Shown here: one piece after another, positions 43,398 through 54,835 of the stretch
Layout of the letters: the number at the start of each line of letters is the position of its first letter
Numbering within the stretch: position 1 is the stretch's first letter
Assembly (NCBI GenBank): GCA_958295665.1
Contig: OY282558.1
Span: 186,164,015 to 186,228,014, forward strand
DNA length: 64,000 nt
Direction of reading: 5' to 3'
Origin: Tipula vernalis
Taxonomy: Eukaryota > Arthropoda > Insecta > Diptera > Tipulidae
Program-made: the position numbers and the translations under genes
The notes under the pieces: model-generated
What the model was told of the DNA's origin: nothing
The model's database searches: none
Seen by the model: the letters and a program-made list of their open reading frames with translations, nothing else

Positions 43398-44546
43398 GAG
43401 AGTCGAGGACATCCTCGTACTTAGCAAACCTGAGTTGAGGCTACTAACAGGCTTTCTCACAGGTCAAGTTCCCTTAAGAACATGGGCTTAAGTGCGACAG
43501 ATGCATGCCGTTTCTGTGACATGTAAGTAAAATCAGTGGAACATGTTCTACACAGCCATCTTCCGCCAACGGCCACAGCACTTAGGTTGGAGACATTGAG
43601 CACAGACGAAGTGATGCAGCTACCGTGTCCGGAGATGTTATTAAGTAGGAACCTGACTATCGACTGGCCGGTTAACTAATTAGGGTCAGAGCACAAAAGA
43701 ACCTTATAGGTTGCAGTAGTAGGTGGATTTAACGCCTGCATGGCCCAGCCATATAAAAAAAAATGTATAATGATCATTTTGAGTTCGTGAAAACTTAACA
43801 GATTAATAGATTTATGAATTTCAATTTAGATATTTATTTATATTAAAAATAATTTCAAGTTTAAGTTGAATACAGAATACTACAGAATTAACGGACTTAT
43901 GCTGAATTAGAACTATATTTACAAGCGTATTTTAGTATTCGTGTCTGCTCTAGTTCGCGATAGCAATTTTTCGAATTTATGCTGTATTTCTTATTTCTGA
44001 TTTAATCAATCTGATTGATCTGAGTACTAAAAAGTTGTGTTTTTACATAGCTTTTTAGTACTCAGATCGATCAGATCAATTAGATCGAAAATAAGAAACA
44101 GCATTAGTAACTTTAAAATCAAAATCTTGAATTGTCACATGCTATAATTCTTCACCAGTGTGTGCTGATGATATTTTGCATTTACAGTTGAGGTTTGAAA
44201 AAATGTGGTGATTTTAACTATAACACGAATAGTACCAATAGGTTTTCGGAATTTTTACTTTCCTCTATTTTATATTCCATCCCATTTAGACTAACTCGTG
44301 GTGCAGGTGGTTTGGCGTCTATTGGAGGGGGGGGGGCCAAAGTTGAGTAGATTAATCTACCAGCCCCGTAAGAATTAATTAACATTCAACAAAAAAATTA
44401 AAAAGTAAAATTAGCGTTCATAGCTTATGTGATTGTCGTGAAGAAGAAAAAATTGTAATTGAATTTATCTGTATTAGTACGATTCGCTAGTACATAAAGC
44501 ACAGGACATTCTGTATATATAGAATGTAAATTGTGGTATAGTCATT

Positions 44547-44613
44547 CCAGTCGCCGCGGCCTGATGAGAGGATTGATTTTTTCATAATCATAAGCTCATC
44601 AGTTCGAAACTGG
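44547..44613 (+). ncRNA. Hammerhead-like ribozyme, duplicated unit 1
   Basis: Copy of 40379-40445 with the core unchanged; predicted cleavage after C44552. Confidence 0.5.
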
Positions 44614-44964
44614 ATTGAATTCTCTTACAATCTTCGGAACATATTAAATTAAAAATTAAATAAATAGAATTCTGTCTATTAGCCGGTTTTCGTTGAATTA
44701 CCGTTCGTAAATACTAAAATGTTTCTACGTGTTAATAAAAAACACATTTAAAAGTGTCGTAAGACCGGTAGCATATTTAGGAATTACAAGAATTAATTAA
44801 CATTCAACAAAAAAATTAAAAAGTAAAATTAGCGTTCACAGCTTATGTGATTGTCGTGAAGAAGAAAAAATTGTAATTGAATTTATCTGTATTAGTACGA
44901 TTCGCTAGTACATAAAGCACAGGACATTCTGTATATATAGAATGTAAATTGTGGTATAGTCAGT

Positions 44965-45031
44965 CCAGTCGCCGCGGCCTGATGAGAGGATTGATTTTTT
45001 CATAATCATAAGCTCATCAGTTCGAAACTGG
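44965..45031 (+). ncRNA. Hammerhead-like ribozyme, duplicated unit 2
   Basis: Copy of 40797-40863 with the core unchanged; predicted cleavage after C44970. Confidence 0.5.
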
Positions 45032-45236
45032 ATTGAATTCTCTTACAATCTTCGGAACATATTAAATTAATAATTCATTTTTATGCTGACGACTGCCAAA
45101 TATATATATTAGTGATGATATTCTCCAAATATAGTAAGCTCAGTCTTTAAAAACCTGAGTAACGATTTATAAGTATTCATAATTGGTATACAAAAAATGT
45201 TATTTACTTAAATATTAATTTTATCCAAACCTATAA

Positions 45237-45613
45237 TAGTGACATTTCATTTGGAAATTTACAACAACAATGCTATATAATGAATTCAAATTAGGAATTC
45301 GTCGAATTCTTTCTGAGTTGATGATATACAATTCCAATTCCATTTTATAGTTAATGTGTTTATCCCCAGAGTTTTCGTATTTATAAAACATATTATTTGC
45401 TAAACAATGCTTAATATTTACTACAATAAGTTATTAAATAAAATTATTATTTAATGCGCAAAAGCGTCTGTTTGATTTTCAGTTGACAATAAAAGTATTG
45501 TAAATGTCAAATACCACCAACTTTTAAAAATAAATCACGAGAATTGGTTGGTTATTTCTTTTGACCAAAATTGAATTCCAATTCTAATTCCTTGGTCAAA
45601 TGAAATGTCACTG
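45237..45613 (+). mobile_element. PIF/Harbinger-like MITE, duplicated copy
   Basis: Same ends and TAA flanks as 41069-41445. It arose by segmental duplication, not by a new insertion. Confidence 0.75.
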
Positions 45614-45675
45614 TAACAAATTCATCCAATTCACTGTACGGTTTAAAACTCCATAAGCGCATTTGTTCTACAGAA

Positions 45676-45954
45676 TTGAGAATTTATTTAGTTAAATCTC
45701 TTATAATTCCCCAAATAAATGATTGCGAAATAATTTACTCGAACTGTGGTGTCGGAACCAAGCATATCCTGCAACTTTCATTCAATAACGCCATCAGATA
45801 TGTTTATAATCTTAATCGGTATGACCACGTCTCAAGTTTTATTAAGTCATTAATTGGTTCTAGCCGGTCCTTGACACATCATTTTATATTTAGGATGGTT
45901 TTGTTCATTTATAAATTAATTAATTCGGGGAAAACTAATTTATTAGAGATTTAA
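45676..45954 (+). pseudogene. LINE ORF2 C-terminal segment, duplicated copy
   Basis: Identical in translation to 41508-41786; part of the second duplication copy. Confidence 0.85.
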
Positions 45955-47565
45955 ACTTAATTTCTATAATTTTATTGGAGACCTTCACCCGTTGATAAGT
46001 CCAAGACCCTTCGAACATTCAAATAAATATAAAAAATGTCAACACCTATAACTATAAAACGTGTCGTCGAGCGAAAATAAAAATGATTCGAACTTACAAA
46101 TTAGCAAATTCTCAGTAAACTGGAATACTTTTTGAAAAATAGATCTTTTCTTAACATAAGGTTAGGCCCAGCTGGTCGTACCTGTTGGTTACAATTACTG
46201 TACTTTCATGATAAGCTAAGAGAAGCTGGTGGAGCAAATAGATTTGGGTTTTAAAATTCAACAATTACAGCAAACTTATTGAAATTAATTCCGAAAATGT
46301 ATATTAAGTTTAAGATATGGATCTATATTAAGTTTATTTCAAGAAATGATGACATAAAAGGTTGACAGTTTCCAATTATAGCAACAGATTCTTAACATTC
46401 ATGCATTTCCCCTTTTAATTTTAAATGATCGTTATTAAATAGATTTAAAATCAAATTGTATTCTTAAATACAAATAGCTAGCAGAGTTCTAAATGATATT
46501 AATCGACACAATTCTTGTTTCATTTGCATATTAAATTAATGTTACGAAGTTTATAAACGACACAAAAAACAAAACCCGATACATATGTATATGTACATAA
46601 TTATGTACTTTAATATTTTAACGTATTTTTATTTTTATTTTAGTATTAATCAGCTATTTACTTAATCAAAGTCAAATAAAAGTTAATAAAATAAATGTTG
46701 GTGAATCCAACGTTTTAAAGTCTAACTAGTTATAAGTTTACCTCTCCTCGCAGATTATTCTGAGCTGGATAAAATAACGAACTTTCACACAAACAGTAAC
46801 ACTGATGTAGCTACATAAAGCAAAATTCTTTATTTAAGTGTAGAATTTATCGTTGTATTGATATAATTTCTTTCGTCTGTTAAATTCTTATATTTGTCTA
46901 AAGAAATACACAATAAGAGAAAATAAAAAAATATTTTGTTCTTCTAAAAGTTGCAACGATCTTTTTTTATTACTCTTTCTTGACATAAACTGAACACATA
47001 CCAACACTTTAAAAACATTGTTGTTTTATTCCCAATATGGAAATAGCAAGTTAATTTATCTTATTTGTATTAAGAAAATAAAAGTATTTTGTTTGTTTTT
47101 TTTTAAAATAACGACAAAAAACTGAAATTGTTGAGAATAATGAAAACACCTCCACATGGTGGAACAGAAAGATACAAAAATGTTTAACCGTCAATTTGAT
47201 TAATCATCATTCTACGCTGCAATTATATTTTATTATATAGAGCAAATATTTTTAAAGTCCAATAACTGCCAATTATAATGTGAGGTTTTTGCCTTATTAC
47301 ATTTTATTTCAATTTGTAACTCATCGTCGAGAAATCTAGAAACTAAATATTTGTATAAAACGATGTTGAAAGTTAAAAAATGGTTAAAAAATCGTAAATC
47401 ACACGGTTGACTCTTCTGTATCTGTACTAAGATAGCCAGATAGCCAGGTTCTGTATCTGTACTAAGTATTGTATAAGGGCAAGACAACATGTCCGATACC
47501 CTTCATTCCATCAAATTAATAAATATGTACGTAAATTTACGTTTTTTATTTTTTTTGATGTTCTC

Positions 47566-48525
47566 AGATATTCGAACGCCAACGGTATTCGCTTGAGTAT
47601 CTCGATTTGTGAGATAATGGGACTGATACTCGATTGTCTATTAAGGCCAAATCTTTTATATGAAAAAAAAAATATTTCGGAACCAATTTTTATCGTTAGT
47701 GACATTGACTTGACTTTCTCATTTATTTGCGGATTCAAAAAAAATTGCCACCACCTATTTTGGTGCAAAAACAAATACTAATTATAAAAATATATAATTG
47801 GAACTTAAAATTTTCAAAATTAACACTGGGTATATTTATTTACCGACTTGCGAATTGGGATTTGCTGGTTATAGAGTGTTGCCCCAGAGGATTTTTTTAA
47901 ATGTGCGAAGTTAAATGATATACAACATGTAGATTAGACAAACGCTTAGAACAAACTCTTTTTTTATTGCATAGATCAGTAATGTATCGAAAAGTACAGG
48001 GTTTATCTGTCTGTCTTATCTGAAGTTCCAGATTCTTCTTATTATACAAAATTTAGTGGTCCAAAAATTACTAAATTTCTAATTTTATTTTATAAATTTG
48101 AAGTTTTATTACTCTATGTACATCAATAATTAACAATTTTTTTACTCTAATTTGAATTGATTGATTAATTTTGGGTCGCCTACATTTTTTTCGTTTTGAT
48201 TTTATATAGCGATCTACATTTCTTTTGTGTTTTAAAAAAAAAAATCGCTTATCAACTACATTTTATTATCTGTGTATTGATATGCCGTTGTCGGGTGGGT
48301 ATCCAGGTAATAATTTTTATTATTATTATGTAATGGAATTACACTTTTATGTACATGAGCAAACCGAATTTTTATAATCGCTTATGCGCCTAAAAGACGT
48401 ATAGACATTTGGGAAAAAAATGTATTTTGTGTTCGAAATAAAGCTAACGCATAGCGAAAAATGGTTTGAAGCTTAATGTTTTGAAAATTGGAATATTGGT
48501 TTTAAAACGGCTTTTTGAACTTTTA
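47566..48525. other. AT-rich single-copy stretch
   Basis: No coding, repeat or regulatory signature is recognised in this stretch. Confidence 0.4.
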
Positions 48526-48960
48526 CTAAATATGCAATATATATGGGAATGTAACGAATGCCAATAGGTGTTCTAACGGCAACCAGACACGTGCCATTGG
48601 CCTTCTAGGAATCTCTTCCCGGCTAACTGCCGCAAGCGTCGCGCCTGGCCACACCTCTCTTACTTCGGCTAACGATTTTTTGTAGGGATCTACCGATCTC
48701 TGGTCTGTGTATGCAGTGCTGGTCCCGGATTTTCTCCTAGGACCTTGACGGAGCACAGTTGTTCTCGTTGGGGGTGCCCGACTTCTCATCGGTCAGCAAC
48801 TTGGTATGCGCTGTCGACCACTTCTACCTCGCCCGTGCACCACTGTCCTTTAGACACGTGACCCCTACCAGATGTTCGCGCAGCCATCAGTTGCTCCCTT
48901 GCCCAAGCCACTGAGACTTTTTGTTCTGAGTGAGCCGCAAGTAGTAACCCGGTGAATTTT
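48526..48960 (-). pseudogene. LINE ORF1 fragment (LOA-like)
   Basis: A GC-rich island in AT-rich DNA. The minus strand reads SVDPYKKSLAEVREVWPGAT and SREEIPRRPMARVWLPLEHL, resembling the ORF1 segment VIVAEAENLPRARIVFGTLP of the element at 28432 in pattern though not closely in sequence. The frame upstream on the minus strand (to about 48960) also looks coding (SGRGVGRQRIPSC-like). No ORF2 follows. Confidence 0.5.
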
Positions 48961-51700
48961 TTTGAAGAAAAAGAAAAAAAATTCTTATAGCGTATAAAAT
49001 AAGAATAGTCAAAAACTAATTGATTTTCTATTTTATATATATTGTGGGTAAAAATAATTTTGATAAAAACTAAATTATCTGTAATTCCTCCTAGAACTAA
49101 AATTTAAAAACAGTTTTTGGTTGAAATGTAAAGCAGGGTAATTAAATTTATTGAATTAAAATTATTGTTTTCAAGAATATATTATTTATTAAGTTTAAAA
49201 GTTATTTGTGTTACGTTGCATCAAAAAATTAGGAGGTACAAATAATTTTGATTAAGACTGTATTTCAAAGTGACTTAAGCTACCAACCAGGGTAATAACC
49301 GATTTTGCATTGGAAATGGTGTTCTAAAGTTATAAGCAAAAAGCAATTTTCGGTTTAAAAACAAGGTAACCTCTCATTTAACGCGGTGGTTAAGTTCCAT
49401 AAAAATACTGTGCTAACCAGAACCATGTTATATGAGTTTTGAGGTTCTTGCAAAATAATAGGTTAAGTTCCAAAAAAACTTTTCTTCTGAAAAACTCTGG
49501 GTCATTTCATTCTCTACTGTCTAATATGTACGTAATAGAGCAAATGGCACGAGCTACATACAAATTATGAGCTTACTTTAAAAAGTTAGATTTTTTTTTT
49601 TTGTTGTTATACTTTCAATTAGGACGTAAGGATGATCTTTTCGACCAATTCGATTGTTTAACGGTTTACTTGTCCAAATATCTTCTACGATATTGTGTAA
49701 ATTTCTACTACTTCACGCTATCATGCAGAACTTGGATGAGATTTGGCGAAAGTTGGAATTTATAAAAAATAAAGTGGTTTACATTATCTCAAGAATGAAA
49801 TGTTTAGCTGCCATCGACACGATTATCCATGAGCAAGTCTGTGGCATGGTTGTAATTGTAAGAAATGTTTGAACCCAATTTCCTTTATAAAAGACTTATC
49901 AATAATGTCGGTCCGACATAATAAATGGACATTTCTAATAACAAATTCGAACTAATTTTAAATAATTTTGTGAAAAACTAGAACATGTTTTTATGGGGCA
50001 GATCCTTAACACCCTTAACACTGGTAGCTCAATTTACTATAATCTAACTAATTTAAATGCGAGGTAGCGTTTTAATAAAGCGTTTAAAATCCGTTGAATG
50101 GGTTTATAAATATGATTTCAGAATTTTTGAATAGTCTGTAGTCTCGTTTGTATATTTGGAATCGGCACGCAAAGCTAACCGAAAGAATTTTATTTTTATT
50201 TTCGACTGTACCAATCGCTTGAGATCTTCCTAAATGATTAAGTCACAGGCTGCACAGATTTAGACTAGTTTATATGAAATATCTTCTTTACGTAAAAAAT
50301 TTCAAACAGCTCGAACCTTTACCGGGTCAACAGCTCTAATTTGTATACCTACATTGTGTTAACAAAAAAAGAGAGCAAAAACATAAAATTCATATGATCT
50401 ATCTGTATTTTACCGTGTTTTAGTAGAACTGTGTAATATGTACCATTTTAAGCGAAATTTTAGGCACATTTTGTGAACCATTACCTGTATTTATTTTGAA
50501 TCTAACAAACAAAACAAAATTCAAGCAACGAATTTTTTATCTAATTTACTACGGATTTTTTGTCTAATCTCAAACGACACAGGGTGAAGTTTAACAGGTA
50601 AAATTTTTTTAATTTCAATATTCTGAATCAAACTAAAAGATTGATTTTGAAAATCAAACTTAAAGATTGAGTTATCAATTCAAATGAAAAATTAAAATTG
50701 TAATTTGTTTTTTTGGACAACATGGACTAGTGTTGTGTTGTCTAAAATATGGTGAGAAGGGTTCGAATTCTCCTATTATTTCGTGTTGCCCAGAAACAAA
50801 AGCTTGCCTAGGGACCGTATTCGCTCTGTGCCTATTCTTACCTCTAAAAGGCCCTACCTCGGACAATCGACTGTCGCCTCTCTGACAGTTGGCTTTTCGA
50901 CATTCACCGTTCTACCACAAACTGGTTATAACGAAACTATGTATAAAGATAAATCACTGTTAAAGTAATCTTACATGCTTTATTTAGTACTAATTCACTA
51001 GACAATCTAGTAAAAATTGTGTTACATAATGTTTGTAGGTACTTTGGAATGTGCGAGTATTTTGCATCAAAAAAAAACACGTGCACAAAGTACCACTTAC
51101 TGTACAATAATCGATTCACCAACCTGCATTTCGAATGCAATTATAAAAAATACAATACATTTTGTATTGATTTTCTTTTTTTTTTTTAAAAACCCTAAAC
51201 CTCGCCCAAAATAAAACTTGGTGCAAATCGTAGACAATATTCGTAGCAAAACAAATAGGAAAATTCTTTCCAAATTACCACCCCAAATTTTTATTACGTA
51301 CATACAAGTTTCTTGTACTCTGGATATAACTATTTTTAGTTATTTTTCGAACATACTCAGTAACTACCAAGCGATATACGGCGTGCCAGTATAAGGTGAC
51401 CAGTTACATAGATAAACCCAATGCATAAAGAATGTAAACACTCAATCAAAAAGTAGCCCGATATAGATTATTGCATTTTTAATATTAACTTCTGACTCGA
51501 AAACATTCATACATAAGAATACAAACATAAACGAGTTTATTCTTGCTTATTACATACATATATTCAAGAAATCGTTAAATTACGAAAATAAAATAAAAAG
51601 CTTTATGAACAAATGTATTTTCTGTAAAACATTTTGTCTGCCAACGAAAAAATCAATTAAGAACCACAAAGGCACAGTTTCATTAATATTAAACTTTACT
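48961..51700. other. AT-rich intergenic stretch
   Basis: No gene is supported. CTCTCATTTAACGCGGTGG near 49372 resembles a decayed Tigger-type end. A SINE-like B-box sequence, GGTTCGAATTC, is at about 50760 without a convincing A box. Confidence 0.4.
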
Positions 51701-51702
51701 TG

Positions 51703-51849
51703 TGGATTCATCAGGCCGGTTTTTTTTGTACCTTAGGGTATTTATTTCCGAACTCCTACACCAATCAAATCACATTTTTTAGTGATTGATTGGTTAAGGA
51801 GCAGCACCGAAATGAATATCTAGGATAAAAAACCGACCTCGTGAATTCA
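51703..51849 (+). mobile_element. Foldback MITE (~147 bp)
   Basis: The two arms pair over roughly 65 bases with mismatches: GGATTCATCAGGCCGGTTTT on the left against GAATTCACGAGGTCGGTTTT inward from the right, and ACACCAATCAAATCAC against GTGATTGATTGGTT around the central loop at about 51775-51783. There is no coding capacity and no clear TSD. Confidence 0.7.
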
Positions 51850-52850
51850 CCATGCCGGTGAATGTGTTAACTCTATTAAGCATATGTTAAAATGATTTAT
51901 CCAAAAACATGTCTCGAATCATAATTTTTTTTCTTTCGATACATGTATGTATGTATGTACAAACATAAAATTTTGAAAAATCAATGTCGATTTATTAAGA
52001 TACATTTTTCTGGCATACATACTTATATCCTCCCATTTACATATTTTTATCATCTGTATATTAGAATATCATCAGAATATGTAATTTATAATCAATACTT
52101 TATATTATTTGTTAATAAGATACACCGGATTTCTTGTTTTTATATAGGAACTTATGGTATTTTGTCAGTGTTGTCACCATGTTGACTATGTTGGAATTGT
52201 TGTTCTATAAATAAGCTCGAATTTACATTATTGCGGCAAATTATGAATTTGAGACGGACAGGTACTATAATATTATTCAAAACAATTGATAATAATATGT
52301 GTACGTATATATTCTAATTTAATAAATTTAAAGTGTCTTGTCGTGACCTTTATAAGATCAACTAAATTTAATGAACGAAACACAAATGTCAATGTTTTAT
52401 TTTAAATTTAACGGTTGCACAGTTATGTATGTATACAAAGCGCAGTCGCAGAATTAAATCAAAAGTCTCTGCTCAGCTGTACTGGTAAGTTTAAAATATC
52501 TTCTCTCCACACAAACATTTTAATTTTCTCAGTACTATACACGATACACCCATACCCATTCATAAAATCACAACTTTTTGAGAGAATTCAAATTTAATCA
52601 TTAAACTGTTTTAATACAGAGCTACATGGTCCAAATGTGAACTAAAATATAAGCAATAATATGATTATTTATACGAGCTTTTATACCAAATAACGAAACA
52701 CGTGAATACGTGATCACAGAGAGTGGAGGGGAAAAATGTCAAATTTACGATCGTTTGTTGTGTTGATTTACACAAATATTTACATATATTGTATTTGTAT
52801 TAAAACAATTGATATATAAGTAGATAAACTGGCTTTTTTTAAATTTAGTA
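51850..52850. other. AT-rich intergenic stretch
   Basis: No gene is recognised. TATGTATGTATG-type microsatellite sequence occurs at 51945-51960. Confidence 0.4.
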
Positions 52851-53236
52851 TAATTCGTGATTTGTAAAGAAGTGAAGTGGTCAGTGAACATAAAAGTTTG
52901 GAGTGCATTTATAATTATTAATAATTATTTAAATCATTTAGTTAAGTTGTGTGATTTAAAAAAATCAAATTTTATTGTATCATTTTAATATAATATTGTT
53001 AAATATTTTCTAGTTCGTTTATTGTTCATGTAAGTAATTTTGGTTTTTCGTCTTCGAATCATTATAAAATTGTTTTCTTTAAATAACGGCTTTTAACGGT
53101 TTTATTTCGGTTGCAAGTTTTGAGCGGTCGTAGAAACGCATTTTAGTTTGGTTTATAAATTGGGAAAAATAAAAATTATTTTAAATATTATGACTGTGAG
53201 GGGGGATGTTAATACAATTCTTTCTCTGTTGTATAG

Positions 53237-53304
53237 AATGGCAGATTTACAACAAGTATTTGATAGCACTATTGGAGAATTTAGATTGATGACCGAAGAA
53301 GAAG
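53237..53304 (+). CDS. Possible first coding exon of an unidentified gene
   Basis: A pyrimidine-rich acceptor (TTCTTTCTCTGTTGTATAG, 53218-53236) is followed by AATGGCAGAT. ATG at 53238 opens MADLQQVFDSTIGEFRLMTE, then EE, and ends at the donor GAAG/GTAAGC (53304/53305). Upstream, a donor CAT/GTAAGT at about 53029 and an initiator-like TCAGTG at about 52880 could define a 5' UTR exon and promoter. Codon use looks protein-like, but no family is recognised and no downstream exon was found in the remaining 10.7 kb. Confidence 0.4.
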
Positions 53305-54835
53305 GTAAGCTAAATACTAGGATTAAATTGTAAAAATTATAGATTGATATAATAAAAGAAATCCTTAATTTTAACTAAAACTAATAGCTTACTACTTAGC
53401 ATTTTAATTTGTTCAGAGATAACGGGAAAATGCTGGGTTGTGCAAATAAAAAGATGTTTCACTTGTTTTGTTTTTTCGATAAAAAACTAAAAAGGGTGAA
53501 TTGCGCCAATCGAAATATTTGGTGTTTGTTATTGTTGTCTAGACTTTTAATATACATATTATAAAATACAGCGTTTCAAATTTCATGTGATTATTTACGA
53601 CCCCCTATCGATTAGTTTTCATCGAATACAGATATGTACATATGTACTAAAAATTTTAAGAGTTCGTTTGCATGGAATAAAAGTTTAATCGTCATGACCA
53701 AGAATTTTTATTTTTATTTTTTAGTAGAATTTTCTTTTTTACAGTAAGCAAGCGATCGAAAAATCGAATTACCAAATGCTAAAGGTCGCTTAACACAAAG
53801 TAGAGTTTTTAAAGTTACTAATTTACTAATTTAATATTAGTACGAAAATTTCAGTAGTATTTTATTTTATACTTAGTAAAAATCATCATATTTTAAGGAG
53901 GGTGGTCGGAAACACCTTGACTGTCAGTATGCCTAATTAGTTAAATAGTCTAAAGTATTATAGATGCATGGTTTTATTTATTGGGAAAATCCTTACCATT
54001 TTTCGTCGGCCCGTTTTCTTTATTCAGTAATAATTTAAACATCTTGATATTTTGTAAAATCTGTAAAATTGAATTTTTTACTGAAGACTTTTTGGATCTA
54101 TTATATATTTGTATATTTATTTAATAATAAGAACATTCACTGAATCAAACACTTATATTATTTTATATTTTATGATTATGGTTATAATTTATTTTATTAA
54201 TTCATTCGAAGTACATTATTTATTGTTAACCAGGGAAGAACGTGTATATCTTCATTGTTACATGACCGGAAGGACTCTCCTATCTTCTTCCCTTTCTGAC
54301 GTAACTTATATTTCTAAAAGTTGAACTAACAATTTAAGGTTAAACTAACGCTTTGTTCCAATGAACATATATAACAGGATCGTATATAGGATATTATCCA
54401 CCTGAACAAACACTTTTCCAAATTTATCAGATTACTTTCGTAATTAATTTTTTACTTTGAAGTTTTTAAACTTTAAATTAAATTTTGAATTTTGTCTATT
54501 TTCACTAAAGCTTATAGACTTTGTAGGCTGATGTATTTAAAATAAGGAAGTCGCGTCATTTCCGGATAAACCGAAAATTGACAGAAATTAATGACGTGAC
54601 AAGTTTTCACGACAGTTGTTTAGTTTATGGAAACTTACTTAGATACTGAAGAAACTTAACATTGAAAATGTTTTCTTGTTTACCACCAATACATAATAAG
54701 TGGAAAGAAGGATTTTTCTTGTAAATTATACCAAAAAGAAATTAAGTAAACCTCGAAAATTTTAATAGTTATTGCATTTCTTAATGTGGAAACTTATTTC
54801 ATTGTGAAATAAGTTGCCAAGTATCTGATATGAAA
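53305..54835. other. AT-rich stretch, possible large intron
   Basis: No exon or element is recognised. If 53237-53304 is real, this is intronic. Confidence 0.35.

Larger units (their letters stand above)
43399..47565 (+). repeat. Tandem duplication, second copy, with 2,767-bp internal deletion
   Basis: 43399-44371 copies 36464-37436 and 44372-47565 copies 40204-43397. The bases corresponding to 37437-40203 are absent; that junction shares AA. One extra G (43398) separates the two copies. The deletion removes most of LINE derivative copy 2, the RT start, the Tigger-like MITE and the left half of the ribozyme-like element. Confidence 0.93.

Noticed and set aside
50735..50790. tRNA gene or tRNA-derived SINE (B box GGTTCGAATTC)
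   Set aside because: The T-arm does not pair properly and no A box or cloverleaf could be drawn.
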